11,329 bases of DNA from Bacillota bacterium (GTDB lineage: Bacteria > Bacillota > Clostridia > Lachnospirales > Lachnospiraceae): contig JAEWWQ010000317.1 of NCBI GenBank assembly GCA_023458855.1, forward strand, positions 1 through 11,329, read 5' to 3'. A program made the translations under genes and the position numbers. Under the pieces are notes generated by a model that searched no databases, was not told where the DNA came from, and saw only the letters and a list, made by a program, of their open reading frames with translations. How positions within the stretch are numbered: the first letter of the stretch is position 1; every line of letters begins with the position of its first letter. Below, in pieces: positions 1 to 6,895 of the stretch.

Positions 1-681
1 TACGGAGTCACTGCTGAATCGATAATAATCAAGCAGCAATCCGGGATTCTGCCCCTGCGTATCATGACAGGTATCGTAACAGGCTCCTGCTTTCGGAATA
101 ATCACTTCCTCAAAACTATTGTAGATCTGGCTCCAGAATACGGTTCCATATGTTTGATTCAGGTTTTCTATGGTTCCATATTTATCTTTTAGCCATATTT
201 GGAATTTCTTAGCACATTTATCGCAGTAGCAGCGTGTTGTATTCGCCCAGCCAAGTTCGTTGTCCACTTGCCATGCTTCAATTGCGGGATGATCTGCATA
301 TCTTTTTGCAATCTTATCCACAAGTACTCTTGTTTTTTCCCGATATAGAGTGCTATTAAAGCAATAGTGTTTTCTGGTACCGAATATTTTAGGATTGCCG
401 TGAATATCGTCCTGAAAGATTTCCGGATATTTATCACACATCCATTTCGGCGGCGTTGCAGATGGTGTACACATAACAATTTTAATACCCGCATTTCCAA
501 AATAATCTACTGCTCTATCCATCCATTCAAATTCATAATTATTTTCAGCAGGCTCATAAAGACTCCATGCAAACTCTCCAACACGAATTACTTTAATTCC
601 TGCTCTTTTCATCATTTCTACATCTGTTTCCCAACGGGATGCTTCCCAATGCTCCGGATAGTAATCTGCACCTATTCTCAT
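1..681 (-). CDS. GH42 beta-galactosidase, N-terminal 227 residues (partial at window edge)
   Basis: This is the N-terminal third of a glycoside hydrolase family 42 beta-galactosidase, which releases terminal beta-galactose from small galactosides. The frame stays open to base 1, so the 3' part lies outside the window. The start MRIGADYYPEHW is the classic GH42 opening of the TIM barrel. The motif QVDNELGW holds the predicted acid/base Glu142; the nucleophile would lie in the missing part. Cys107, Cys151, Cys153 and Cys156 match the spacing of the four zinc-binding cysteines known in Thermus GH42 enzymes. There is no signal peptide, so the enzyme is cytoplasmic and depends on an importer. The ATG at 681 follows a modest GAAGGG ribosome site. 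It lies 51 bp after the GH3 gene with no terminator between, so it belongs to the same operon. Family assignment is confident; the natural substrate is not known. Confidence 0.95.
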   Translation of the reverse strand, partial: MRIGADYYPEHWEASRWETDVEMMKRAGIKVIRVGEFAWSLYEPAENNYEFEWMDRAVDYFGNAGIKIVMCTPSATPPKWMCDKYPEIFQDDIHGNPKIFGTRKHYCFNSTLYREKTRVLVDKIAKRYADHPAIEAWQVDNELGWANTTRCYCDKCAKKFQIWLKDKYGTIENLNQTYGTVFWSQIYNSFEEVIIPKAGACYDTCHDTQGQNPGLLLDYYRFSSDSV

Positions 682-682
682 A

Positions 683-724
683 CGAATCCCTTCTTTCTCT
701 TAAGAAATCCTTACTTTCTCTTAA
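683..724 (-). repeat. Tandem 21-bp repeat carrying a duplicated ribosome-binding sequence
   Basis: Two adjacent 21-bp units (683-703 and 704-724) match at 17 of 21 positions. Read on the minus strand, each begins TTAAGAGAAAG and then carries an AAGG or AGGG purine run before GATT. The unit nearer the gene supplies the GH42 ribosome binding site. The other copy places a second Shine-Dalgarno-like run 21 bases upstream. The pair fills nearly all of the 51-bp gap between the GH3 stop codon and the GH42 start. Confidence 0.7.
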
Positions 725-732
725 ATAATCAG

Positions 733-2802
733 CTAAAACTTAAATTTAATACTCTGCAATGCCTCTTTATCACTACAATCACCAATATATGCGATATACG
801 TGATATCTTCTTCCTTAAAGTCATCTGTTTTTTCATCGAAATATGCCATTGCTTTTTTAGATACAGATACAGATACCCGTTTTTCTTCGCCAGGCATAAG
901 CTCTACTCTTGCAAAATCTTTTAACACTTTAACAGGTCTTTCAACTTCACTATTTTCACAGCCCACATAAAGCTGTATGATTTCGGCACCCTTTACTTTC
1001 CCCGTATTCTTAACGGTAACCATGATTTTAGCTGTATCATCAAATATTTCTATTTCTGGTTTTCCAATAGTAAATGTGGTATAAGACAGTCCATAGCCAA
1101 ATGGATATAATACTTTTCTATTTTCTTTCTCCATTTTACAGTAACCATGGTAATATTCGTAGGTAATACTCGTACAATCAGGATCAAAATACGGGTAATC
1201 GTCTTCCGAACAGGCCACTGTGTAAGGAAGCTTACCGCTTGGACAGACATCACCAAATAAAATATCTGCCAGAGCATTTCCACCTTCCATTCCGCTGTAA
1301 AAAGAAAACAGAATAGCTGGAACATCCTTCTCCCATTCATCAATCAGGATTGCACTGCTTCCCACAATAGAGACAACCGTATTTGCATTGACACCTTTCA
1401 ATCCCTGAATCAAATCAACATCTCTTTTATGAAGACGCATTGACTTCCTGTCACCGCCCATTTCAGCAATGTCACTTCTGTCCGCGAGGAATTCTCCTTC
1501 GTCCGAATGAATATAACCTGCCACGATCACTACGGCATCTGCATCTGCTGCCAGTTCTTTTGCTCTCTCAAGGTTAGAACCATCGTTATACAAGATCTGT
1601 GCTTTTGGCATTTTCTGCATTAATCCTCTAAGTGGAGTGATCGTATAATAAGGATGTACCTTACTGGAACCATGATCACCAATATTCTCTGTATCGCCCA
1701 GGACACCAAGAACTACAATTTTGTCCGTTTTTTCTTTATTAAATGGAAGTACATTCCTTTCATTTTTCAGAAGTACCATGGATTCTTCTGCAGCTTTTCT
1801 GGCAACAGCAATATGTGCTGCCGATGCAACAATATCTTCTGTATATTCCTGAGGATCTTTTCTTGTCTCAAAGAAAATAACAGTACGGAGAATGTATCCA
1901 ACGGCTTCATCTAATTCTGCCTCTGTAATTTTTCCATCTTCTATCGCTTTAGGGAGTTCCTCATGATAGTGGCAAAAACAAGGCATTTCAATATTCATAC
2001 CTCCTTTTACGGCTGTAACAGCATCTTTTACAGCCCATAAGAAATCGGACAGTGTAAAACCTTCAAATCCCCATTTATCCCTCAAAATATCTCTTAATAA
2101 GAAACTGGATTCTGATGCCTGCTCCCCATACACTTTATTATAGGCTCCCATAACAGAAGCTGCGCCTTCTTCAATACAACGCTTGAAATGTGGCAGATAT
2201 ACTTCGTGCAGAGTTCTCTTATCTGCAAAAACATCCGCTTTAAATCTGGCATTTTCAATACTATTCATAGCAAAATGCTTAATGCATGCCATAACATTCT
2301 GACTTTGAATTCCTCTGGTCAGTGCAGCACCCATTTCACCCAGATGATATTGATCTTCTCCATAGCATTCCTGTGCACGTCCCCATCTTGGATTTCTTGG
2401 AAGGTTAATGCATACACCACCATAATAGTTGCCTCCCTGCACACGAATTTCTGCACCGATTACTTTTCCGATTTCTTCCTCCAGCTCTCTGTCAAAGGTA
2501 GCCCCTCTTGCCATAGATACTGGAAAACAGGTGGAAGATCCTGCTACAACACCTCTGGGACCATCAATAAATCGTACGTTTGGGAGTCCAAGACGTTCAA
2601 CCTCCATGGTCGGATAAGGTTTTACATTATAATGTTCAATCAAAAATAAATCATCCAATAATTTTTGTTCTGTAACCTGTCCCGACATGATTCCTATTTT
2701 TTCTTCTATTGTAAGCTTTGGAAGTACCTCTTCTACAAAAGCCTTTATTGTCTCTTTACTGCAATTTTCTGTTAACTTCGTTTTTTCTATGATATCTCTC
2801 AT
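733..2802 (-). CDS. GH3 family beta-glycosidase (beta-glucosidase-like), cytoplasmic
   Basis: This is a glycoside hydrolase family 3 enzyme that removes terminal beta-linked sugars from short oligosaccharides or glycosides. It has the full three-part layout: a TIM-barrel domain to about residue 310, an alpha/beta sandwich to about 570 and a C-terminal fibronectin-III-like domain at about 580-660. Asp253 in the segment FTLSDF is the predicted nucleophile. KHF at 175-177 is a substrate-binding motif. The DEGEF segment around Glu435 is the likely acid/base site. MEGGNALADILFGDVCPSGKLP is recognisable as the family's sandwich motif. There is no signal peptide. I place the start at 2802 (MRDIIEKTK) because GGAG lies 8 bases upstream. 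A longer frame reaches 2910 but only reads through a hairpin spacer. At 689 residues the length is normal. Specificity could be beta-glucoside, beta-xyloside or similar; context suggests it works with GH42. Confidence 0.93.
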   Translation of the reverse strand: MRDIIEKTKLTENCSKETIKAFVEEVLPKLTIEEKIGIMSGQVTEQKLLDDLFLIEHYNVKPYPTMEVERLGLPNVRFIDGPRGVVAGSSTCFPVSMARGATFDRELEEEIGKVIGAEIRVQGGNYYGGVCINLPRNPRWGRAQECYGEDQYHLGEMGAALTRGIQSQNVMACIKHFAMNSIENARFKADVFADKRTLHEVYLPHFKRCIEEGAASVMGAYNKVYGEQASESSFLLRDILRDKWGFEGFTLSDFLWAVKDAVTAVKGGMNIEMPCFCHYHEELPKAIEDGKITEAELDEAVGYILRTVIFFETRKDPQEYTEDIVASAAHIAVARKAAEESMVLLKNERNVLPFNKEKTDKIVVLGVLGDTENIGDHGSSKVHPYYTITPLRGLMQKMPKAQILYNDGSNLERAKELAADADAVVIVAGYIHSDEGEFLADRSDIAEMGGDRKSMRLHKRDVDLIQGLKGVNANTVVSIVGSSAILIDEWEKDVPAILFSFYSGMEGGNALADILFGDVCPSGKLPYTVACSEDDYPYFDPDCTSITYEYYHGYCKMEKENRKVLYPFGYGLSYTTFTIGKPEIEIFDDTAKIMVTVKNTGKVKGAEIIQLYVGCENSEVERPVKVLKDFARVELMPGEEKRVSVSVSKKAMAYFDEKTDDFKEEDITYIAYIGDCSDKEALQSIKFKF

Positions 2803-2846
2803 TATTATTCTCCATTCTTGCCACAACCTGCATAAATAATCTGTGA

Positions 2847-2870
2847 GAAGAAGACGCTTGCGGCTTCTTC
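2847..2870 (-). other. Small hairpin upstream of the GH3 gene
   Basis: GAAGAAG at 2847-2853 pairs with CTTCTTC at 2864-2870. After one mismatch, CGC and GCG extend the stem towards a very tight loop. It lies between the large hairpin and the GH3 ribosome site. No U-run follows, so it is not a terminator. A role in RNA folding or processing is possible but unproven. Confidence 0.4.
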
Positions 2871-2871
2871 C

Positions 2872-2933
2872 AGTGTGAGACTTAGTAATTCTAAGATGTG
2901 GTTCTTTCACATCTTAGAATTACTTCTCACACT
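2872..2933 (-). repeat. Large near-perfect inverted repeat (26 paired bases) between mglC and the GH3 gene
   Basis: An inner arm at 2884-2900 is perfectly complementary to 2908-2924 (17 bp) around a 7-base loop. An outer arm at 2872-2880 is perfectly complementary to 2925-2933 (9 bp). The arms are separated by a 3-base bulge (2881-2883) on one side only. The structure begins at the mglC stop codon. In the transcript it would be a very stable hairpin. No U-tract follows on the minus strand, so a standard intrinsic terminator is unlikely. It probably marks an RNA processing or stability boundary between importer and hydrolase messages, or is a small mobile palindrome. Confidence 0.8.
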
Positions 2934-3960
2934 ATTTTCTTTTTGCATATTTTCTCATATCAATAACAACTGCCAGTAAAATAATGAGACCTTTTACAAT
3001 ATATTGCCAGTACATATTGACACCGATGAATGCAAGTCCATAATTGATAACCGTAAAAATCAAAACACCAATAATGATACCGCCAACACTTCCGATACCG
3101 CCAGACATAGATACCCCGCCAATTACGCAGGCCGCAATTGCATCCATTTCATATCCGTTACCAGTTGTATTGGAAGCGCTGCCTATACGTCCTACTTCAA
3201 GAACAGATGCAATTGCATAAAGAACTGCTGCGGATGCATAAACAATAATCTGCGTTAACTCTACATTAACTCCTGATACACGAGCGGCTTCCGGATTTCC
3301 GCCTACTGCATACATATATTTTCCAAATTTTGTCTTATTCCAGATTATCCATATAATAAAGGCAATAGCTGCAGCAATTAATATCAGATATGGAATCTGC
3401 ACGCTTCCTATCTTAAAATAACCGGTACCAATACTAATGATCTTTGAAGAAATACCACCAATTGGCTGTGCACCATACGGTGGTCTGTCAAAGTAAATAC
3501 TGGAAGCTCCATATAGGATCAGCTGCATCGCCAAGGTTGCGATAATGGGAGGAACCTTCAAAAGCGATACTGCAATACCTGTCAGTGTGCCCAATAATAA
3601 GCAGAGAACTACCACTACCAGAATCGGAACAATCAGCGGAAGTTCCTGTAAATTCGGATACATTCTATACGCATAATTTACATCCTGCATCATTGATGCT
3701 GATATAACTGCTGCCAATCCTATCATACGACCCGTGGAAAGATCGCATCCTCTGACCATAAGCACCATACCTGCTGCTAAAGCTATGATGATTTTTGTTG
3801 ATGACTGTGCACATATATTTTTTAAATTTGCAAAGGATAAAAATTTAGGTTCTATTATAATAACGACAACAATTAATAATATTAGAACCAGATAAATAAT
3901 TTTTTCCGCCAATAGCTGTTTGATAGAGAAATCCTCTCCATATTTGTTTTTCATCTTCAT
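2932..3960 (-). CDS. mglC: Sugar ABC transporter permease, MglC family
   Basis: This is the membrane-spanning subunit of a galactose/methyl-galactoside type importer (BPD_transp_2 family). It is very hydrophobic, with about eight to ten predicted helices. It carries the family's GCDLSTG motif near the first third. The cytoplasmic AVGGNPEAARVSGVNV segment is the loop that docks on the ATPase. The C-terminus (GVNMYWQYIVKG, then KYAKRK) closely resembles E. coli MglC. It follows mglA after 2-20 bases. An ATG at 3978 has no ribosome site, but the bases after it contain GGAGG, correctly placed for a GTG at 3963 or the ATG at 3960 (MKMKNKYG). I prefer 3960, giving 342 residues. It works with MglA and MglB of the same operon. 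Confidence 0.95.
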   Translation of the reverse strand: MKMKNKYGEDFSIKQLLAEKIIYLVLILLIVVVIIIEPKFLSFANLKNICAQSSTKIIIALAAGMVLMVRGCDLSTGRMIGLAAVISASMMQDVNYAYRMYPNLQELPLIVPILVVVVLCLLLGTLTGIAVSLLKVPPIIATLAMQLILYGASSIYFDRPPYGAQPIGGISSKIISIGTGYFKIGSVQIPYLILIAAAIAFIIWIIWNKTKFGKYMYAVGGNPEAARVSGVNVELTQIIVYASAAVLYAIASVLEVGRIGSASNTTGNGYEMDAIAACVIGGVSMSGGIGSVGGIIIGVLIFTVINYGLAFIGVNMYWQYIVKGLIILLAVVIDMRKYAKRK

Positions 3961-3980
3961 CACGATGATTTCCTCCATTA

Positions 3981-5474
3981 CTAAATGTATTTTGCTGATG
4001 CTTCCATAATTTGAACCTGCGATACTTCCTTCGCATCAAAAATTCCCGACTGTCTTCCATTGCTCATGACCAGTATTCGATCACAAATACCCAGCAGCTC
4101 AGGCATTTCTGAACTGACTACAATAATTCCCTTCCCCTGCTCTGCAAGTTCATTCATGAGTTGATAAATTTCGTATTTTGCTCCAACATCAATACCCCTC
4201 GTCGGCTCATCAAGAAGTAAAATCTCCGGCTCAGTCAAAAGCCATCTTCCCAAAATAACTTTTTGCTGATTACCGCCTGAAAGGTTTCCAATTCTACTAT
4301 TTTCTGAAGGTGTCTTTACATGAATGGTACCAATCATTTCTTTTACTGTCGCATTGATCCTGGCACTGCTTAGAAACCCGCCTTTTTTATACTTATCAAG
4401 ATTTGTTATAATCATATTAAAGCCAACACTTAAATCGGGGAAAATTCCGTCTGCTCTTCTTTCCTCTGTCAACATTGCGAAACCATTTTTCATAGCTTTT
4501 CTTGGTGATTCATTTCCAATTCTTTTTCCGTGAAGCCATAATTCTCCTTCACCCATCTGCCTGATCCCGAATAGTGTTTCCAGCACCTCTGTTCTCTTAG
4601 ATCCGACTAATCCTGAGATTCCTAATATCTCACCCTTATGTAATGTAAAATTAACATTTTTAAATGTAGGTGTAAGTGTTGACATATTTTTTACTTCCAA
4701 TAGCACTTCCTGTGGTTTGCTTTTCCTTAGCGGATACCGTTCTTTTAACTCACGTCCGACCATCATTTTGATGATTTCATCCGTCGTTAATTCTTTTGCT
4801 CTTTTTGTTGCTATCCATTTTCCATCCCGCATTACCGTTACATCATCTGAAATCCTGAGAATCTCTTCCATCTTATGCGAAATATATATAATGCTTGTGT
4901 TTCTGGCTTTTAACTTTTCAATAATTCTAAATAAATGCTCTACTTCATTCTCTGTCAGGGAAGACGTTGGTTCATCCATTACTATAACTCTGGAATCATA
5001 AGAAACTGCTTTTGCAATTTCTATCATTTGTTTCTGAGATACCTGAAGTGTACTTGCTTTTACTTTGGGATCAATATGAATATCTAATTCTTCAAATATA
5101 GCTTTTGTTTCTGAATACATTTTTTTCTCATCCACAACGCATCCGTTCATTGGGAACCTGCCAAGCCATACATTCTCCATTACATTTCGATCAAGCACCT
5201 GATTTAATTCCTGATGCACCATCGAAACATGGTTTTCCAATGCTTCTGCAGGATTTGCAAAATTAACTGTTTTTCCATCTAATATTATCTCTCCTGTATT
5301 TAATGAATAAATACCAAAAAGACATTTCATCAATGTTGATTTTCCGGCTCCATTTTCGCCCATCAGAGAATGAACAGTTCCCGGTCTCACATTCAGCGAA
5401 ACATCGTCCAATGCCTTTACCCCTGGAAAAGTTTTTGTTATATTCCGCATTTCCAAAATATATTCATTTTCCAT
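3981..5474 (-). CDS. mglA: Sugar ABC transporter ATP-binding protein, MglA family (active double ATPase)
   Basis: This is the tandem ATPase that powers the MglBAC importer at the inner face of the membrane. The N-terminal half has an intact Walker A (GENGAGKST, 39-47), Q-loop Gln88, the family-typical signature VSQKQ (145-149), Walker B Asp167-Glu168 and H-loop His200. The C-terminal half has the usual MglA/RbsA degenerate Walker A (GLVGSKRTE, 288-296) but a canonical LSGGNQQ (398-404) and DEP (422-424). Its length of 497 residues is normal. GAGGA lies 7 bases before the ATG. The gene is separated from mglB by 74 bp that contain a strong hairpin, and it runs almost directly into mglC. It is the best internal comparator for the degenerate paralogue at 6896-8353. 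Confidence 0.96.
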   Translation of the reverse strand: MENEYILEMRNITKTFPGVKALDDVSLNVRPGTVHSLMGENGAGKSTLMKCLFGIYSLNTGEIILDGKTVNFANPAEALENHVSMVHQELNQVLDRNVMENVWLGRFPMNGCVVDEKKMYSETKAIFEELDIHIDPKVKASTLQVSQKQMIEIAKAVSYDSRVIVMDEPTSSLTENEVEHLFRIIEKLKARNTSIIYISHKMEEILRISDDVTVMRDGKWIATKRAKELTTDEIIKMMVGRELKERYPLRKSKPQEVLLEVKNMSTLTPTFKNVNFTLHKGEILGISGLVGSKRTEVLETLFGIRQMGEGELWLHGKRIGNESPRKAMKNGFAMLTEERRADGIFPDLSVGFNMIITNLDKYKKGGFLSSARINATVKEMIGTIHVKTPSENSRIGNLSGGNQQKVILGRWLLTEPEILLLDEPTRGIDVGAKYEIYQLMNELAEQGKGIIVVSSEMPELLGICDRILVMSNGRQSGIFDAKEVSQVQIMEASAKYI

Positions 5475-5506
5475 GCTGCTTCCTCTTTCCTCTTAATTTT
5501 AATTTC

Positions 5507-5536
5507 ATATACGGAAGGGAACGCCCTTCCGTATAT
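5507..5536 (-). other. Perfect 13-bp hairpin between mglB and mglA
   Basis: ATATACGGAAGGG (5507-5519) is exactly complementary to CCCTTCCGTATAT (5524-5536) around a 4-base loop. On the minus strand A-rich sequence follows instead of a U-tract, so it should not terminate strongly. Hairpins after the binding-protein gene are known in many ABC importer operons. They protect the upstream message from 3' decay, giving more binding protein than ATPase and permease. That role is inferred here. Confidence 0.75.
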
Positions 5537-5548
5537 CTATTTGATTTC

Positions 5549-6673
5549 CTATTCTGCGTAAGTTGATTTTGCAAGATCAAGGTTATCCACTGTAATAGCT
5601 GCATAAGGCACCCTGATTGCTTTTGCACCTTCTTCTAATTCAAAGTCAATTCCATCTAATACATCTTTACCTTCTGTCAGGTTTTGTGCCATTTTAACAA
5701 TTGTCTGTCCCTGAGTCTTAGCATCCTGTAATACAGATCCCATTACTTCACCGCTTTCAATTTTGTCAAGCATCTCTGGAAGTGCATCAATACCGATAAT
5801 CGGAATATACTGATCTCCATCCGGGCCATTTGCGTTAAATCCTGCTGCCTCTACAGATTGTAATGCGCCCAAAGCCATTGCATCATTTGCACAGATAATA
5901 CATTCAACATCATTACCATATTTAGAAATCCAAGCATCCATTTTTTCTTTTGCTTTTGCTGTATCCCACATACCGGTATCTTCTTCCAAAAGTTCATATT
6001 TTACCCCGCCTTCTTCGATTGCGGCTTTTACATAATCAGCTCTTGGCTGTGATGCTGTATGTCCAGGATCTCCCATAATGTCAATAATCTGAAGTACTCC
6101 ATCTCCATTTTTATCCATTTCAGGATGTGCATTCCAGTAATCAACGATCATTTGTCCCTGAATAGATGCACCGTAATCACCGCCTGTCGATGTTACCTGG
6201 TAGCAGTTTTCATATCCATTAATCAGGTTCTGATCTGTAATCTCTTTGTTGAAAAATATAATTGGTACGTTTCCTGCTTCTTTACATTTATCAATAATTA
6301 CGGATGCAGCGGTTACATCTACAACTGATACTGCGATACAGGAAGCACCTTTTGCAAGCATTGTATCAATCTGATTATTTTGTGTTGATTGATCATTTTG
6401 TCCATCTTCAATGTTTGTCTGAAATACTCCGTTACAAGCATTCACAATTGCCTTACCAATATAGGAATTAAAATTATCTGATGACGAATAAATCCCTGCT
6501 CCCAGAATCGGTAATTCTCCTGTTGCTGCTGTTTCTGCAGCTTCTGTCTGTGCTGCTTCTGATGCTCCTGTTGAAGTACCCTCTGTTGTTTCTGATGAAG
6601 TACTTCCACATCCTGCTAATAAAGTTACGGTCATAGCCGTGCATAATAAAATGCTGATAAACTTCTTTTTCAT
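5549..6673 (-). CDS. mglB: Galactose/glucose-type sugar-binding lipoprotein, MglB family
   Basis: This is the extracellular, membrane-anchored sugar receptor of the importer. A lipoprotein signal ends in the lipobox LLAG before Cys22, followed by a Ser/Thr/Glu/Ala-rich linker to about residue 53. The rest aligns by eye along its full length with E. coli MglB. Conserved ligand residues include Asp66 (E. coli Asp14), Phe68, Asn142 (Asn91), His205 (His152), Arg211 (Arg158), Trp236 (Trp183), Asn263 (Asn211) and Asp296 (Asp236). The calcium loop DKNGDGVLQ (187-195) with Glu257 is kept. Two contacts differ: E. coli Asp154 is Ala207 and Asn256 is Gln316. The sugar range may therefore differ from free galactose or glucose. 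GGAGG sits ideally before the ATG. It is the first gene of the operon, under the promoter at 6746-6774. Confidence 0.95.
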   Translation of the reverse strand: MKKKFISILLCTAMTVTLLAGCGSTSSETTEGTSTGASEAAQTEAAETAATGELPILGAGIYSSSDNFNSYIGKAIVNACNGVFQTNIEDGQNDQSTQNNQIDTMLAKGASCIAVSVVDVTAASVIIDKCKEAGNVPIIFFNKEITDQNLINGYENCYQVTSTGGDYGASIQGQMIVDYWNAHPEMDKNGDGVLQIIDIMGDPGHTASQPRADYVKAAIEEGGVKYELLEEDTGMWDTAKAKEKMDAWISKYGNDVECIICANDAMALGALQSVEAAGFNANGPDGDQYIPIIGIDALPEMLDKIESGEVMGSVLQDAKTQGQTIVKMAQNLTEGKDVLDGIDFELEEGAKAIRVPYAAITVDNLDLAKSTYAE

Positions 6674-6712
6674 TTTGTTACCTCCCGATTTTTACATTAA
6701 TAGTTTTTTCTT

Positions 6713-6736
6713 AAGTCAAGTGTTTTTTGTTGACTT
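6713..6736 (-). other. Hairpin at the predicted 5' end of the mglB transcript
   Basis: AAGTCAA (6713-6719) is perfectly complementary to TTGACTT (6730-6736) around a 10-base A-rich loop (in RNA). With the promoter at 6746-6774, transcription should start near 6739. The stem would then begin within a few bases of the RNA 5' end. Such 5'-terminal stems can stabilise mRNA. As double-stranded DNA the same palindrome could instead be an operator just downstream of the start. Confidence 0.5.
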
Positions 6737-6745
6737 TGTATGGTT

Positions 6746-6774
6746 ATTATAAGTACAGAATAGAGTTTGCTCAA
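6746..6774 (-). promoter_or_regulatory. Sigma-A type promoter of the mglBAC-GH3-GH42 operon
   Basis: On the minus strand a -35 TTGAGC (6769-6774) and a perfect -10 TATAAT (6746-6751) are separated by exactly 17 bp. The predicted start near 6739 gives a leader of about 66 bases before the mglB ATG. The -35 departs from TTGACA at the fifth and sixth positions, consistent with dependence on an activator. Confidence 0.8.
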
Positions 6775-6778
6775 CATT

Positions 6779-6816
6779 CTATCTTTAGAATTAGGGGGAC
6801 AATTTTTAGAAGTTGG
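6779..6816 (-). promoter_or_regulatory. Candidate AraC-type response-regulator operator: two direct repeats 21 bp apart
   Basis: CCAACTTCTAAAAATTG (6800-6816) and CCTAATTCTAAAGATAG (6779-6795) match at 13 of 17 positions in the same orientation. Their starts are 21 bp apart, two helical turns. The proximal copy ends 4 bp before the -35. Two direct half-sites next to the -35 are the known arrangement for AraC-family activators, and the neighbouring cassette encodes one. The binding assignment is inference. Confidence 0.5.
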
Positions 6817-6829
6817 TCGATATTGATAC

Positions 6830-6884
6830 AAAAACAGACTTGACATGGATTCTATTGTATAGTTTTCCATATCAAGCCTGTTTT
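6830..6884 (-). terminator. Intrinsic terminator after the regulatory cassette
   Basis: Arms 6866-6884 and 6831-6849 form a 19-bp stem with a 16-base loop. It starts 11 bases after the stop codon of the degenerate ABC gene and ends in a run of five Us. The two imperfect positions are G-U pairs in the minus-strand RNA but A-C mismatches in plus-strand RNA, so the structure belongs to the minus-strand transcript. It separates the regulatory unit from the mgl operon. Confidence 0.75.
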
Positions 6885-6895
6885 GCTTCTTATTT

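Noticed and set aside
189..500. A 103-codon minus-strand frame overlapping the GH42 region
   Set aside because: It is out of frame with the GH42 reading, which carries clear catalytic and zinc-binding motifs; the other frame shows no recognisable family.
367..924. A 185-codon plus-strand frame antisense to GH42 and GH3
   Set aside because: It spans two confirmed genes and their spacer on the other strand, with low-complexity Phe/Ile/Cys-rich composition typical of antisense shadows.
2803..2910. A 36-residue N-terminal extension of the GH3 enzyme starting at 2910
   Set aside because: It reads through the hairpin spacer, is unlike GH3 N-termini, and the ATG at 2802 has a well-placed GGAG site.
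6776..6791. Inverted repeat ATTCTA-N4-TAGAAT just upstream of the mglB -35, as a separate operator
   Set aside because: It overlaps the proximal direct repeat and is short and AT-rich; the 21-bp direct repeat explains the region better.
6674..6830. A catabolite-control (cre) site or riboswitch in the mglB leader
   Set aside because: I found no sequence close to the cre consensus and no recognisable aptamer; the leader is only about 66 bases.
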